Assembly (NCBI GenBank): GCA_023150945.1
Contig: JAKLJX010000013.1
Span: forward strand, 1 to 64,000
Origin: a bacterium
Lineage (GTDB): Bacteria > Zhuqueibacterota > Zhuqueibacteria > Zhuqueibacterales > Zhuqueibacteraceae
Direction: 5' to 3'
DNA: 64,000 nt
Part shown: in pieces, positions 53,155 to 63,001 of the stretch
How positions within the stretch are numbered: the first letter of the stretch is position 1
Layout: each line of letters starts with the position of its first letter
The notes under the pieces: model-generated
Databases searched by the model: none
Told to the model about the DNA's origin: nothing
What the model saw: the letters and a program-made list of their open reading frames with translations, nothing else
Program-made: the position numbers and the translations under genes

Positions 53155-56100
53155 ATGGCCAGAATCGTTATCTTCATCGCTTTCTTTCTCTCCGGAGTGA
53201 CCGGTCTGCTGTACGAGATCGTCTGGGTGAGAATTTTCGGATTGATCTTCGGCAACACCACCCTGGCGTTGAGCGCGGTGCTGGCCGCGTTCATGATGGG
53301 TCTGGCCGGCGGCGGACTGATGCTTGGCAAAATCGCCGACCGCCATGAACATCCGCTGAAGCTCTATGCCTGGCTCGAGGCCGGCGCGGGTCTGTGTGCG
53401 CTACTCATTCCGCTGTTGCGCGCCCCGATGGAATCCCTCTTTGCCTTCCTCTATCCCCAAGCGGCGAGCCAGGCAACGCTGTTCTTCCTGCTGAAATTCC
53501 TCGTCGCCTTTCTCCTCATGTTTCCCGCAACATTTCTCATGGGCGGGACCCTGCCGGTGCTCAGCCGCGCAGTGGTGCGTGAGTCTGAACGCACTGGATT
53601 CGGCATCGGCACGCTGTACGGTGTGAACACGCTGGGCGCCATGGCCGGCTGTTTCGTCACCGGCTTTGTGCTCATTCGCGTGATCGGTGTTGCCAATGCC
53701 ATCTATGCGGGAGTGCTCACCAATTTCATCATCGCGGCAGGCGCTTATCTGCTCTGGCGGTTTTCGGTTGCGAGCAGAACTGCTCCCGCGCTTGCGCGCG
53801 CGGCGGAAGAGGCTCCGCTGGATCAACGCGTCAAGATCGTGCTGGCTGCCGTTGCCCTCTCGGGATTTGCGGCGCTCGCCTATGAAGTCTTGTGGGCGCG
53901 TGTTCTGGTTTTTGTGATGACCAATTCGGTTTACGCCACAACCGTGATGTTGACCACCATGCTCTGCGGCATTGGCGTCGGCTCCTTTGTGGCCGCGCGC
54001 CGCGTGGATCGCGCGCGGAACCTGTTTGCGGTTTTCGGCTGGATCGAGATCGGCATCGGGTGCAGCGCTCTTCTCGCCGCAATCGTGTTGATCAACCTGT
54101 CGTGGATTCACGACCGCATTTTCACCATTGGCCCGCGGACTTCGTGGTGGACCTGGAACGGCGTGCGTTTCTTCGAAGCATTTCTGGTGATGTTTCTGCC
54201 TGCGCTGTTGATGGGCGCCAGTTTTCCCGTCGCCGGCAAGATTGCGGCGCCGCGGCTGCAAAACCTCAGCTCGCGGCTGGGACTGGTTTATTTCTGCAAC
54301 ACTCTGGGCGGCGTGGCCGGGTCTTTCCTCACCAGCTTCATTCTCATTTCAGCGCTGGGCACCTCTGCCACCGTCACGGCAATGGTGTTGCTCAATCTCC
54401 TGCTCGGCGTTTTTCTGATTCAGTATGAGCGGCGGCACTTATCGCGGCGATTTGTGGCAGGCTTTGCGGTGGTTGGCATGCTCATTCTGACTCTGGGCAT
54501 TCGCGCCACGCCAGCGACGCTGTTCACAGTCGCCTATTCCCATGTCGAAAAGGATTTTCCGCTCATCGACTACCGCGAGGGCATCGAAGGCACAGTCACC
54601 GTCCACGAGCAAGTCAAACCGTTCTCGCGCACCAAGAGAATCGACGTCGACGGACTGAACGTTGCCGGCACCAGCTTCATGCTCAAAACGTTGCAGACCT
54701 TGCAGGGACACATTCCCCTGTGTTTGCATCCCAATCCACAATCGGCGCTGCAGATCGGATTCGGCACCGGAGAAACTTCCAAATGCGCGCTGCGGCATCC
54801 GCTCGCTGACTTTCAGGTTGCGGAAATCTCGCAGGACGTGCTGGAGCTCTCCGATGTTCATTTTCGAGAGCTTAACGAAGGCGTGCTCAAGCATCCGAAG
54901 TTTGATTATGCCATCGTCGACGGCAAGAACATCGTCAAGTATGCCGGGCAGCGTTATGATGTGGTGATGAATGATGGCAACTATGCAGTGGCCACCAGCA
55001 GCGCTTCGCTGTTTACCAAAGATCATTTCGAAAACTGCCGCGACCGCCTCCAGCCCGGTGGCATCGTTTCGACGTGGATGACGATCGATTTGGATCCGGT
55101 GGATTTTGCCATTGTCCTCAAGACCTTTCAATCAGTGTTTCCCTATTGCGCGCTGTGGATGGCGCCCAATTGCATCAACAAGCAGATTGTGCTGCTGGGA
55201 TCGGTCGAGCCCTGGCAGATTGATTTTCAGAAACTCAGCGCGCGCCTGGCGATCCCGGCGGTCAAAAAAGATTTTGAAGCAATCAATATCAGTTCGGTGT
55301 ATGATTTTCTCGATTGCTTCATGCTCGACCATCGCGGGATTGCGGAGATCAGCGCGGCGTATCCGATCAACACCGACGATCGCCCCCTTCTGGAGTTTTC
55401 CACGCGCGATATCCGGTCGCGGGATTTCTGCGCGTTTATCAATCTTGGCGCTATTGCCGCGCGCCGCCCGTGGCTCGGCGAAATGATCACCAACCTTCCC
55501 GACGACGCAGCGCAGAGACAAAAAATCGAGAGTGACCTGCGGCGACACCATGGGGCCACCAGACTGCTGCTCGCCGGCATGGTGGAGGCTTATCAGGGCA
55601 AGACTCATGCGTCGCTGCAGACGCTGATGGCGGGTTCAAAGCTCATCCCGGAAAGTAATCTGGCGAGAGAATATTTCCAGCGCGCGGATCTTCTGGGTAA
55701 CGAGTTGATTGCCACTGCTGCCCTCGACCGCCGCAACCTCGAAGCGCAGGTCAATCTTGCGCGGCACCTGATCGGATTGGCGAGGTATGAAGAGGCCTTG
55801 AAAGTCCTGAACGCCGTCGAGGCGCCGCATGCTTCTCACCCGCTGGTGCAATACGAGCTGGCGCGGTGTTACCTGGCGCAGGACAGAGTCGATTCCGCGA
55901 AGACGGCCATTCAAAAGGCAACTGCTGCCCACCCGCAGTTTGTCGACGCATTGTTTTTGGAAGGAGAACTCCTTTCGCGGGAAGAGGCGTTTGACCGGGC
56001 GCTCATTCTTTATGAAAAGATTCTGCAGATCGATCCGCGCATGTATGAAGCGCATAATGCCATCGGCCGGGTCTATCGGCGGCAGCAGCAGTACGCCGAG

Positions 56101-56592
56101 GCAATCGCAGCATTCGAAACATCGCTGGCGATCATGGAATTCCAACCGGCAGTTGTTGAGGCCATCGGCGATTGTTATCGTGAAGCGCGCGATCTCGGAA
56201 AAGCGATCGGTTTCTACCAGAAGGCGCTGGGCATGGGAGGAGAGAAGGCGAGTTTGTTTTTCAGTCTCGGCAATGTCTTCTATCTGAGCAAGGAGTTCGC
56301 CAGGGCCGGCGTCTGTTACGAAAACGCCTTGCGCACCGATTCGACCAACGCCGAGATCTATTACAACCTCGGCAACGCCCTGATGATGCAGAAGAAAATC
56401 CAGGAAGCTGCTGCGGCGTATGCGCAAGCCGTGAAGATCAACGACGGCGAACCGGATTATTTCAACAATCTGGCCTTGTCTTATCGCGAGCTGGGCAGAT
56501 TGACCGAGGCAAGAAGAGTCTTTGAGCGCGGTCTGGCGCTGCATCCCGATTCGCGCATGCTCATTGAGAATTATCGAGGCATTCTGCGGTAG
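53155..56592 (+). CDS. MFS-like membrane / spermidine-synthase-like / TPR fusion protein
   Basis: 1145 residues. The N-terminal ~455 residues are hydrophobic, with about 12-14 TM helices of the integral-membrane type that often precede SpeE-like domains. A spermine/spermidine synthase-like Rossmann domain follows (about 460-760), with ALQIGFGTGETSKCALRH in the cofactor loop and MNDGNYAVATSSASLFTKDHF. TPR repeats run from about 800 to the end (e.g. AEIYYNLGNALMMQKKIQEAAAAYAQAVKIN). The aminopropyltransferase GGGDG motif is altered, so polyamine synthesis is doubtful. The function of such fusions is not established. Confidence 0.8.
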   Translation: MARIVIFIAFFLSGVTGLLYEIVWVRIFGLIFGNTTLALSAVLAAFMMGLAGGGLMLGKIADRHEHPLKLYAWLEAGAGLCALLIPLLRAPMESLFAFLYPQAASQATLFFLLKFLVAFLLMFPATFLMGGTLPVLSRAVVRESERTGFGIGTLYGVNTLGAMAGCFVTGFVLIRVIGVANAIYAGVLTNFIIAAGAYLLWRFSVASRTAPALARAAEEAPLDQRVKIVLAAVALSGFAALAYEVLWARVLVFVMTNSVYATTVMLTTMLCGIGVGSFVAARRVDRARNLFAVFGWIEIGIGCSALLAAIVLINLSWIHDRIFTIGPRTSWWTWNGVRFFEAFLVMFLPALLMGASFPVAGKIAAPRLQNLSSRLGLVYFCNTLGGVAGSFLTSFILISALGTSATVTAMVLLNLLLGVFLIQYERRHLSRRFVAGFAVVGMLILTLGIRATPATLFTVAYSHVEKDFPLIDYREGIEGTVTVHEQVKPFSRTKRIDVDGLNVAGTSFMLKTLQTLQGHIPLCLHPNPQSALQIGFGTGETSKCALRHPLADFQVAEISQDVLELSDVHFRELNEGVLKHPKFDYAIVDGKNIVKYAGQRYDVVMNDGNYAVATSSASLFTKDHFENCRDRLQPGGIVSTWMTIDLDPVDFAIVLKTFQSVFPYCALWMAPNCINKQIVLLGSVEPWQIDFQKLSARLAIPAVKKDFEAINISSVYDFLDCFMLDHRGIAEISAAYPINTDDRPLLEFSTRDIRSRDFCAFINLGAIAARRPWLGEMITNLPDDAAQRQKIESDLRRHHGATRLLLAGMVEAYQGKTHASLQTLMAGSKLIPESNLAREYFQRADLLGNELIATAALDRRNLEAQVNLARHLIGLARYEEALKVLNAVEAPHASHPLVQYELARCYLAQDRVDSAKTAIQKATAAHPQFVDALFLEGELLSREEAFDRALILYEKILQIDPRMYEAHNAIGRVYRRQQQYAEAIAAFETSLAIMEFQPAVVEAIGDCYREARDLGKAIGFYQKALGMGGEKASLFFSLGNVFYLSKEFARAGVCYENALRTDSTNAEIYYNLGNALMMQKKIQEAAAAYAQAVKINDGEPDYFNNLALSYRELGRLTEARRVFERGLALHPDSRMLIENYRGILR

Positions 56593-56648
56593 AACCGCGA
56601 CAGGTCGCGTTCCTACATCATTCCATACAGGAAACGGAGCTGGAAATC

Positions 56649-58991
56649 ATGGCGAAAATTCTCTGCAAATTTGTTGTGATTTGGATATGCCTTGTGTCGT
56701 CGCTGGTTATGGGCGCCGGTTTTGATACGCCGCGTTTTGGCATCGTCATCAGCCGCACCAGCGTCGCGCAGCATTGGGGTGTGGCGCAGATGTCGGCGCA
56801 CGGCTGGGCCGCGGTTGCCAATCTTGCCGGCATTCCCTATGACTGTCTGTTTCTCGAAGATCTCGCGGACAACAAAGCGCTCGAGCGCTATGATCTCCTG
56901 ATCTTCGGACAATGCAATTATGTCGAAGAAACTGCCTATCAGAATTTGAAAAGCGCGCTGCAGAAATATCTCGCTGCCGGCGGCAACCTTATCATCGACG
57001 GGCCGCTCGCCACGGCCGATGAACAGGCGCGCGACCGGGATCACGCTGATCTCGACGCACTGCTCGGCATCGAATACGCCGGCTTCAAGGGCAACTCCGA
57101 TTACCGCATCAAGGTTTCCGACAATGCGCATTATATAACCAAACCCTTCGAGAGGAATCAATTTGCCACCCAGCACCTGGCGAACGGCCTGAACATCATG
57201 CAATTCAAAACTAACAGTCGGGCTTTGCTGACTTCTACTAATGAGAGGCAATCCCACCCGTTCCTGTCGATTTCCAGTCCGGCGAAGAACCGCATCGTGC
57301 TGGTGAGCGACTTCAGCACGTGGGCCGGGGCGGCCTCGTTCTTTCGAAATGTGCAACCGCAGGTGTTCTATGCCAACCAGTTGTTCAATGTCATGATCCG
57401 CACGGTGCAGTGGGCGATCTATGGCGATCTCGAGGCGCCGTTTCCCGCGCCGCAGGTTTCGCATGCGAATCTCACCGCCATCGTCCGCCTCGACGCCGAC
57501 AACAGCAACAATTTGGACGCACAGATCAAGACCATCAACTATCTCGTCGAACTGGCAAAAGAATCCGGCGTGGTGCCAGTGTATGCCTGGGTGTCGAGCA
57601 ACGCCACCAAAGCCGGCTGGCAGGATTTGGGGCTGTGGGGAAAAAGGATCGAAGAAGTGGGCGGGGAAATCGGCACGCACAGCAAGTTTCATCGCATCAA
57701 CAAAGAGATGACCCCGGCGCGCTGGGAAGAAGAGCTGGGCGGCTCGATTCAAGAAATCGAATTCAACATGGCGGATTACGATTTTCCCATCGGCAAGGTC
57801 GAATGGTTCATCAATCCCGGCAATACGATTCAGATGAAGGATTATGAAGAAATCGCCCGCCGCTTTTCATTTTACATGACGCATGGCTTCGAACAGGACA
57901 TGCCGCTGGGATTCGGCAATCTCACCTGGTACACCGGTCCGCACAAAAATCTTGTGGTGTTGGAAAATGTGCCGTCCCCGGATTACCAGTGGTTCAACGA
58001 TCCGACCTGGAGTTATACCACGGCGCAGATCACGGCTTATGAAGAAGCCATCTTTGACCACATGTTCAACAACATCGGCCGCGGGGTGATCTTCAACGAA
58101 ATGTGGCACGATTACTCGATTACCGCGCAGCCGCAGTCGAAGAAAGAACGCATTGTGAACGAGAGCACCATTGCTTTCTACGACGCAATGAAGGCCAAAT
58201 TTGCGACGCACAGAATCTATTGCCCAACGCCGGAGGACCTTGGTCACAAGCTGCGCGCCATGGCGCAGTGGAACTATTCGTGGCGCAGCGAGGGCAATCA
58301 GCTCGAGATGGAGTTGGATCTCTCCGGTGTATTGTTGGATACGATTCCGCAATTCACCGGCGGCATGGGCATCAAAATCGAAAACACCAGCGATCGCATC
58401 GAGAAAGTCACGATCAACGGCAAGCCGCATTTCGCCTTCGATGAGCAGGTCATCATTCTGCCCAATCTGAAAAAGGGCGTGAACAAGATTGTCGTGACCC
58501 TGGGTCCGCAGGCCTCACCGGAGGCGCGGTTGACCTACATCTCCAAGAGAATGCCGGCCATCGAGAAAAAGGGCGAGACCATCGAAGTTCAAGTGATCAG
58601 CAAAACCAAGGCGCGTTGCAACTTCTTTGCACCGGAGGCTGCGGTGGTTTTGAACGCCGACTGGCAGGAATGGAATCGTGCAGGCGACAGGATGCTGGAC
58701 GCATCTGTCAATTCTGATCGCAAGCTTGTTCTCAAGAAGATCGACGGCGGAGAATTCGCCCTCACCCGCGCCGCCGCCCGCATTGTGGACTATAAAGGAG
58801 AGGCTTCCAGAGTGATTCTGAAGTTGCAAGTGAATACGCAGCCGGAGGCGGCGATCCATTTCCGCAGTGCGCATGCACCGAAAAGAGTCATGCTGGGAAA
58901 TCAGCAACTGGAAATTGTGAAAAGCGAAAAGGATTATTGTGTAACACTGCCCGATTTCACCGGGCAGGCAGAATTGGTAATTGGATTCTAA
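56649..58991 (+). CDS. Exported protein with flavodoxin-like and NodB-type polysaccharide deacetylase-like domains
   Basis: 780 residues. The signal peptide ends near LVMGAG. A GATase/ThuA-like Rossmann region (about 26-130; DLLIFGQCNYVE, GGNLIIDGPLA) precedes a region with NodB-fold marks: metal Asp in IVRLDADN (about 278) and HSKFH (about 343), which fits the H-S-x-x-H metal pair. VEWFINPGNT and a late NEMWHD follow, then a C-terminal beta-rich domain. This order recalls PelA/DUF2194-like proteins that deacetylate galactosamine polymers. It would complement the GH114 enzyme at 25100. Activity is inferred. Confidence 0.65.
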   Translation: MAKILCKFVVIWICLVSSLVMGAGFDTPRFGIVISRTSVAQHWGVAQMSAHGWAAVANLAGIPYDCLFLEDLADNKALERYDLLIFGQCNYVEETAYQNLKSALQKYLAAGGNLIIDGPLATADEQARDRDHADLDALLGIEYAGFKGNSDYRIKVSDNAHYITKPFERNQFATQHLANGLNIMQFKTNSRALLTSTNERQSHPFLSISSPAKNRIVLVSDFSTWAGAASFFRNVQPQVFYANQLFNVMIRTVQWAIYGDLEAPFPAPQVSHANLTAIVRLDADNSNNLDAQIKTINYLVELAKESGVVPVYAWVSSNATKAGWQDLGLWGKRIEEVGGEIGTHSKFHRINKEMTPARWEEELGGSIQEIEFNMADYDFPIGKVEWFINPGNTIQMKDYEEIARRFSFYMTHGFEQDMPLGFGNLTWYTGPHKNLVVLENVPSPDYQWFNDPTWSYTTAQITAYEEAIFDHMFNNIGRGVIFNEMWHDYSITAQPQSKKERIVNESTIAFYDAMKAKFATHRIYCPTPEDLGHKLRAMAQWNYSWRSEGNQLEMELDLSGVLLDTIPQFTGGMGIKIENTSDRIEKVTINGKPHFAFDEQVIILPNLKKGVNKIVVTLGPQASPEARLTYISKRMPAIEKKGETIEVQVISKTKARCNFFAPEAAVVLNADWQEWNRAGDRMLDASVNSDRKLVLKKIDGGEFALTRAAARIVDYKGEASRVILKLQVNTQPEAAIHFRSAHAPKRVMLGNQQLEIVKSEKDYCVTLPDFTGQAELVIGF

Positions 58992-59023
58992 CCGTGACTC
59001 TTGCCGAACTTACGGGAGGCCGT

Positions 59024-61201
59024 ATGCACCGCTTTCAGAGAATCATGCGAAGTTTACCGACACAAATTGCCGCGGCGGTGGTCTTGCTTTTTTCCATTGC
59101 CGTCGCGCTCAATGACTGGAAACCCAGTACCGACTGGGGCCATTGGCGGCTGGGACATAAAACCGATCTTGGCTTTTTGACGAAAAACAATCTGACCGTC
59201 ACGTTTGGCAGCGGCGCGCCCAATTTCGACGCCGTGACCCGCGCCGAATTCGACGAAGCCATGGCCAAAGCCAAAGCCTTCAACAAAGAGTATCATGACA
59301 AGGGCTACATCGTTCTGCGCTATTTGTCGACTTCGTTGAACGGCAAGTCCGAATCGAACCAGGATCAACCACAGAAGCAGCAAATCAATCTCCTGAAATT
59401 TTACAGCGAACGCTGGCAGGATTTCGAAGATTATCTCGGTCCGAAACCGCAGCAAGATCCCACCACCTGGATCACCGTGCATCCGGATGGATCGTTTCCG
59501 CATTACCGCTACGCGCCGTACGGTCAGCAGACCACCGCGGGCTTCGAAACCTGGGGCTGCCCGGACAATCCAGATTACGTGGGGTTCATGGAAGGAAAAG
59601 TGCGCGCTCAGGCCGAAACCGGCATTGATGGCTCCTATGTCGACTGGACGCACATTGCCGGCGGCACCTGCTATTGCGATTATACCAAACAAAACTTCAT
59701 CGCCTATCTCAAAAAGAACCTGCCGCTGCAAATGGGCGAGCGGAAGTACGGCACTTCCAATTACGACGGCATTGACCTGCCGCAAAAACGCGGCGACAAA
59801 TTCTGGATGGAGTGGATCACCTATCGCGGTCACGTGGTGGCCGAGTTTCACCGGCGGCTGCGCACGGTGGCAAGGCAATACAATCCGCATTTCATGATTT
59901 CCGGCAATGTGTATGGCGGATTCGGATTTGGCCCGATTGCCTATGACGCCGCCGGCAACATGGAAATGCTGGGGCGGGAGGGATACGACGACTTCATTTA
60001 TTCGGAGATTCAGGAATTTCTCGACAGCGCCCCGCGCAAGAATGAAGCAGGCATGAAGATCACCAACAGCCCGGCATTGAAATTCCTGACCGCCGCCGCG
60101 CATGGCAAGCCGGTGATCGTCTACGCCACTGAAATCACGCCGCCGATTTTTCCCAATCCCACCGAAAAATGCCTGAGCGGCATGGCGCAGATCAATATTG
60201 CCGAAGCTGCCGCCAATCACGCCATCTTTCGCGAGAAACGCGAGACGCCGCCCGGCGCGACACAGATTTACGGCTTTCTCAGCGCCAACGAGAAAAGTCT
60301 GCTCGGTGCACAACTCACCAGCAACATTGCGGTGCTGGCTTCTCTGCACCAATATCTCGCCGATGAATTGAGTTTTGCGTTCAGCGCCTCGCGCGTGCTG
60401 TCCGACAACGGCATCGCCCACGCGATGATCGTCGAGGATGATTTGCATTCGGGCAAAGTCGCGGAATTCGATCTGCTGCTGGTGCCCTACCTGCCGCTGT
60501 TGAGCACGCGCAGCCAGGAGGCGCTGAAGCGGTATGTTGAAAAGGGCGGCACGCTGGTGGTTTTGGGAAATTCCGGTGCCAAAGACGAATTCAACCTGCC
60601 GCATGAACAGATTGTTCTGGCCGGGCTTTTTGGCCGCACGGAGTATCCGGCGAAGCTGACTGAGAAAAAAGTTGGCAAAGGCCGTGCATGCTATATTCCG
60701 CTGAACCTCCCCGCCTCTCGTTTTTTGATCCCGTCAAAGGAAAAGGGCGAGTTTACCACCTTTGGCCCAACCATGGCGAATGTCTTTGCGGACATTCCTG
60801 AGGGCTACACGCGCAGTCGCATCGATCCAGCGCTGCGGGTGAGTTTGGAGGCCGCGGCGCAGAAAGTCGTTGCGCTGCTCGATGATCGCGTCACGCGGTT
60901 GGTGGAGCAAAAGCCATACGTCGAGATCACGGCGATGGCCCCCCAGGACGGCAGCCGCATGCTCGTGCATTTTGTGAACTACGATGTGACGGTTGACGGC
61001 GACATCACGCCCGCAAAGAACATGGACGTGCAAGTTGCATTGCCGCAAGGGAAGAAAGCGAAGAGTGTACATTTTGACGGCGCGCTGGCGCAAATGCGTC
61101 CGCTGCAATTTTCAACGGCAAGGAAAGGCGGCGCGCAGGTGATTCGCTTTCAGGCGGATGAGGTTCAGGTCTATGGACTGGCTGTTGTCGAATTGGAATA
61201 G
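59024..61201 (+). CDS. Exported GH42-like/unclassified TIM-barrel glycosidase candidate
   Basis: 725 residues. The N-terminal signal anchor is at about 12-27. The barrel has GHWRLGHKTDLGFLTKNN, TGIDGSYVDWTHIAGGTCYCDYT (about 205), a late acidic DDFIYSEIQEFLD (about 325) and VIVYATEITPP. A Rossmann-like GH42 domain-B region (about 455-600; LLLVPYLPLLSTRSQEALKRYVEKGGTLVVLG) and a C-terminal beta domain follow. The order matches the protein at 47262-49280. ATG 59024 has GGGAGG upstream. Substrate unknown. Confidence 0.65.
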   Translation: MHRFQRIMRSLPTQIAAAVVLLFSIAVALNDWKPSTDWGHWRLGHKTDLGFLTKNNLTVTFGSGAPNFDAVTRAEFDEAMAKAKAFNKEYHDKGYIVLRYLSTSLNGKSESNQDQPQKQQINLLKFYSERWQDFEDYLGPKPQQDPTTWITVHPDGSFPHYRYAPYGQQTTAGFETWGCPDNPDYVGFMEGKVRAQAETGIDGSYVDWTHIAGGTCYCDYTKQNFIAYLKKNLPLQMGERKYGTSNYDGIDLPQKRGDKFWMEWITYRGHVVAEFHRRLRTVARQYNPHFMISGNVYGGFGFGPIAYDAAGNMEMLGREGYDDFIYSEIQEFLDSAPRKNEAGMKITNSPALKFLTAAAHGKPVIVYATEITPPIFPNPTEKCLSGMAQINIAEAAANHAIFREKRETPPGATQIYGFLSANEKSLLGAQLTSNIAVLASLHQYLADELSFAFSASRVLSDNGIAHAMIVEDDLHSGKVAEFDLLLVPYLPLLSTRSQEALKRYVEKGGTLVVLGNSGAKDEFNLPHEQIVLAGLFGRTEYPAKLTEKKVGKGRACYIPLNLPASRFLIPSKEKGEFTTFGPTMANVFADIPEGYTRSRIDPALRVSLEAAAQKVVALLDDRVTRLVEQKPYVEITAMAPQDGSRMLVHFVNYDVTVDGDITPAKNMDVQVALPQGKKAKSVHFDGALAQMRPLQFSTARKGGAQVIRFQADEVQVYGLAVVELE

Positions 61202-61743
61202 CGTGAGTGAAGCTGCCGCAAATCAGTCATGTTCTACACCTCGGCGCATTCTTGTCCTCCCCGCCGAGTCATGAGACAGCCGAGAATTCGGTTGGAGAGA
61301 GGCGCTCGTGTCTTTCTTGCAGTCTTGGCGGCCTACTCGGTTTGTGAGGATCTGTGCGTCTGTCTGTATTTGGCCCGTGCGCCGGCCTCAGATCGATCGT
61401 CCTGCGGGCAGCATCGCCATTGTCTGAAATAGTCGACGATCCACGGTCGCCAGTGCCTGCAGACTGAGGGAGAGCCTCTCGGGACGAAGCGTGCTTCCTG
61501 GGATCAGCGATCCGTTGTTTGGATATGTTCTCCCGTAATCGAGGCGCGTTCAGCTTCTATCCCAGAGCAAGATCGCTGGTGCAGCGAGACGGCAGCTCTT
61601 CGCGTGGAGAGCGATCGATATGGGTGAGGCAGCGCAGTGCAGAGGGCCGGAATCAATGAATCGATACGGCGAAACACAAAAGGGTGGTCAGGAAGCCTGA
61701 TCGCCCTTTGAAAGTGTGAAACGCTGTTTGTACTGCTGTCTAT
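61202..61743. other. Intergenic region
   Basis: No convincing gene. A 67-residue plus-strand frame at 61229-61432 has no family support. It separates the hydrolase series from the decayed T9SS cargo tail. Confidence 0.45.
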
Positions 61744-62118
61744 TTTCATCAAAGTCATCTTCCGGGTCTCTTCAAAGCCATGCACGTGCAGCTTGTAGAG
61801 ATACACGCCACTGGGCATGAAATCGCCGGCATTGTCGCTGCCGTACCAGTTGACTGTGTGGCGTCCGGAATTCATCTGGCCGGACACCCGTGTGCGAACT
61901 TCATGGCCTTGCAAGTTGCAGATCAACAACTGCACGGCGCCGGTTTCCAGCATGCTGAAGGCAGTGCGAGTGGTGGGGTTGAAGGGATTCGGACAATTCT
62001 GTTGCAACTCGTGCAAGGCGAAACCGCCCCAGCGGGGCACTTGTAGTTGGTGAAGGGACTGGCGCTGAGCAGGGCCTTTGCGCGTGGTGAAACCGTCACG
62101 CAGGAGGCCGGCCGCCTA
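61744..62118 (-). pseudogene. T9SS-cargo C-terminal remnant (FlgD-like sorting domain)
   Basis: The minus-strand frame reads LLRDGFTTRKGP ... FALHELQQNCPNPFNPTTRTAFSM ... NWYGSDNAGDFMPSGVYLYKL ... KMTLMK, a complete PNPFNP-type sorting domain ending at about 61744. The expected stop after the final Lys is missing, and a TAG lies upstream near 62118. Neighbouring frame fragments up to 62285 could be earlier parts, so the gene appears decayed. Confidence 0.65.
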
Positions 62119-62722
62119 GACAGAATGAGCAAGGTGTCTGCAAGCGCCAGGCGATCCCGGCTTTGGTGATTTGCGTCGTGTCCGCGGTGATTGGGGCCAG
62201 CTTGCCGAGCGAGGCCACGGGCACGACCAGGTCCACGTGATTGCCTTGCATATGTCAGGGGACGCACGGAAAGGGCCTGCGCCAAATTTCAGACAAGCTC
62301 CATTCCAAAGCCTTCCGGGCAGCATCATACCTGTCAAACCTGGAACACCACGAAATCAAACCAAGTCAACACCGTAACCGCAGAGATGCTGAGAACGCAG
62401 AGAAAGGCTTTTTTTGATCTTGCGACTCTGCACTCTCCGCGTCGCCGCGGTTCATATGGTTGCGACCTTTGCGGCTTTGTGTCTCAACGTGAATTCTTTT
62501 GCCCAAACTCGAAAGAGTTGGAGACTTCCAGAATTGTCATAAAACCCGCATAAATACAGGTCGAAATTGCCTTCGCAGCACGAGTTTTCTGTTTTTGCAG
62601 CGCCGCGAGTGTGCAGAAACGAATCAGCGTGAAGATGGTGACGCAACTGCGCAAACGAGATCGCGGCCGTGTGTCAGGCAATTGCGCCTTGCTTTTTCAG
62701 CACTCGGCTTTTATATTGCCGC
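62119..62722. other. Intergenic region with repeat copy 2 and CGCAGAGA elements
   Basis: Contains the partner of the 10020 repeat (from 62278) followed by an AACCGCAGAG ... CTCTGC ... CGCGGTT inverted region to about 62500. The minus-strand stretch 62120-62240 may encode a residual piece of the T9SS cargo gene (HVDLVVPVASLG), but it is frameshifted. Confidence 0.45.
62278..62470 (+). repeat. Dispersed intergenic repeat, copy 2 (partner at 10020)
   Basis: TGCGCCAAATTTCAGACAAG, then AAGCC...CGGGCAGCA, then ACCGCAGAGATGCTGAGAAC, appear in the same order as at 10020-10125. The right side adds an inverse CTCTGC/GCGGTT half. It is clearly noncoding here, which helps to show that the isomerase C-terminus at 10047 lies in repeat DNA. 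Confidence 0.55.
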
Positions 62723-63001
62723 ATGCCAAAATCCTTCAACACCTGTGCTGCCCGGCTGAGATTGTGCGGCGGTTGCTTCGGTTGGTTGAATCCCACTTGT
62801 GCCCTGACCGCCGCATTGCTTCTTTCCAGTTTGGCGACGGTGTTTTTCATTCCCCTCGTGCTGATCCCATTTGTCTTTGCTCACTCTTTGCGTGCGCATG
62901 CGCCGGTGACGCTGGCCCGTGCCGGTTGGCTGGAAACGCGGCGTTCGGGATGGGGCACGAACCTTCCTCTTCACTCTCACGATCAGCGAGGAGAATCCTG
63001 A
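62723..63001 (+). CDS. Possible small membrane protein upstream of the outer-membrane protein
   Basis: 92 residues. One hydrophobic segment of about 35 residues near the middle (TAALLLSSLATVFFIPLVLIP) could form a signal anchor or one or two TM helices; the end is polar with His. Its stop overlaps the next ATG (TGATG), which favours translation coupling and a real gene. There is no recognised family and no clear ribosome site, so this is tentative. Confidence 0.4.
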   Translation: MPKSFNTCAARLRLCGGCFGWLNPTCALTAALLLSSLATVFFIPLVLIPFVFAHSLRAHAPVTLARAGWLETRRSGWGTNLPLHSHDQRGES

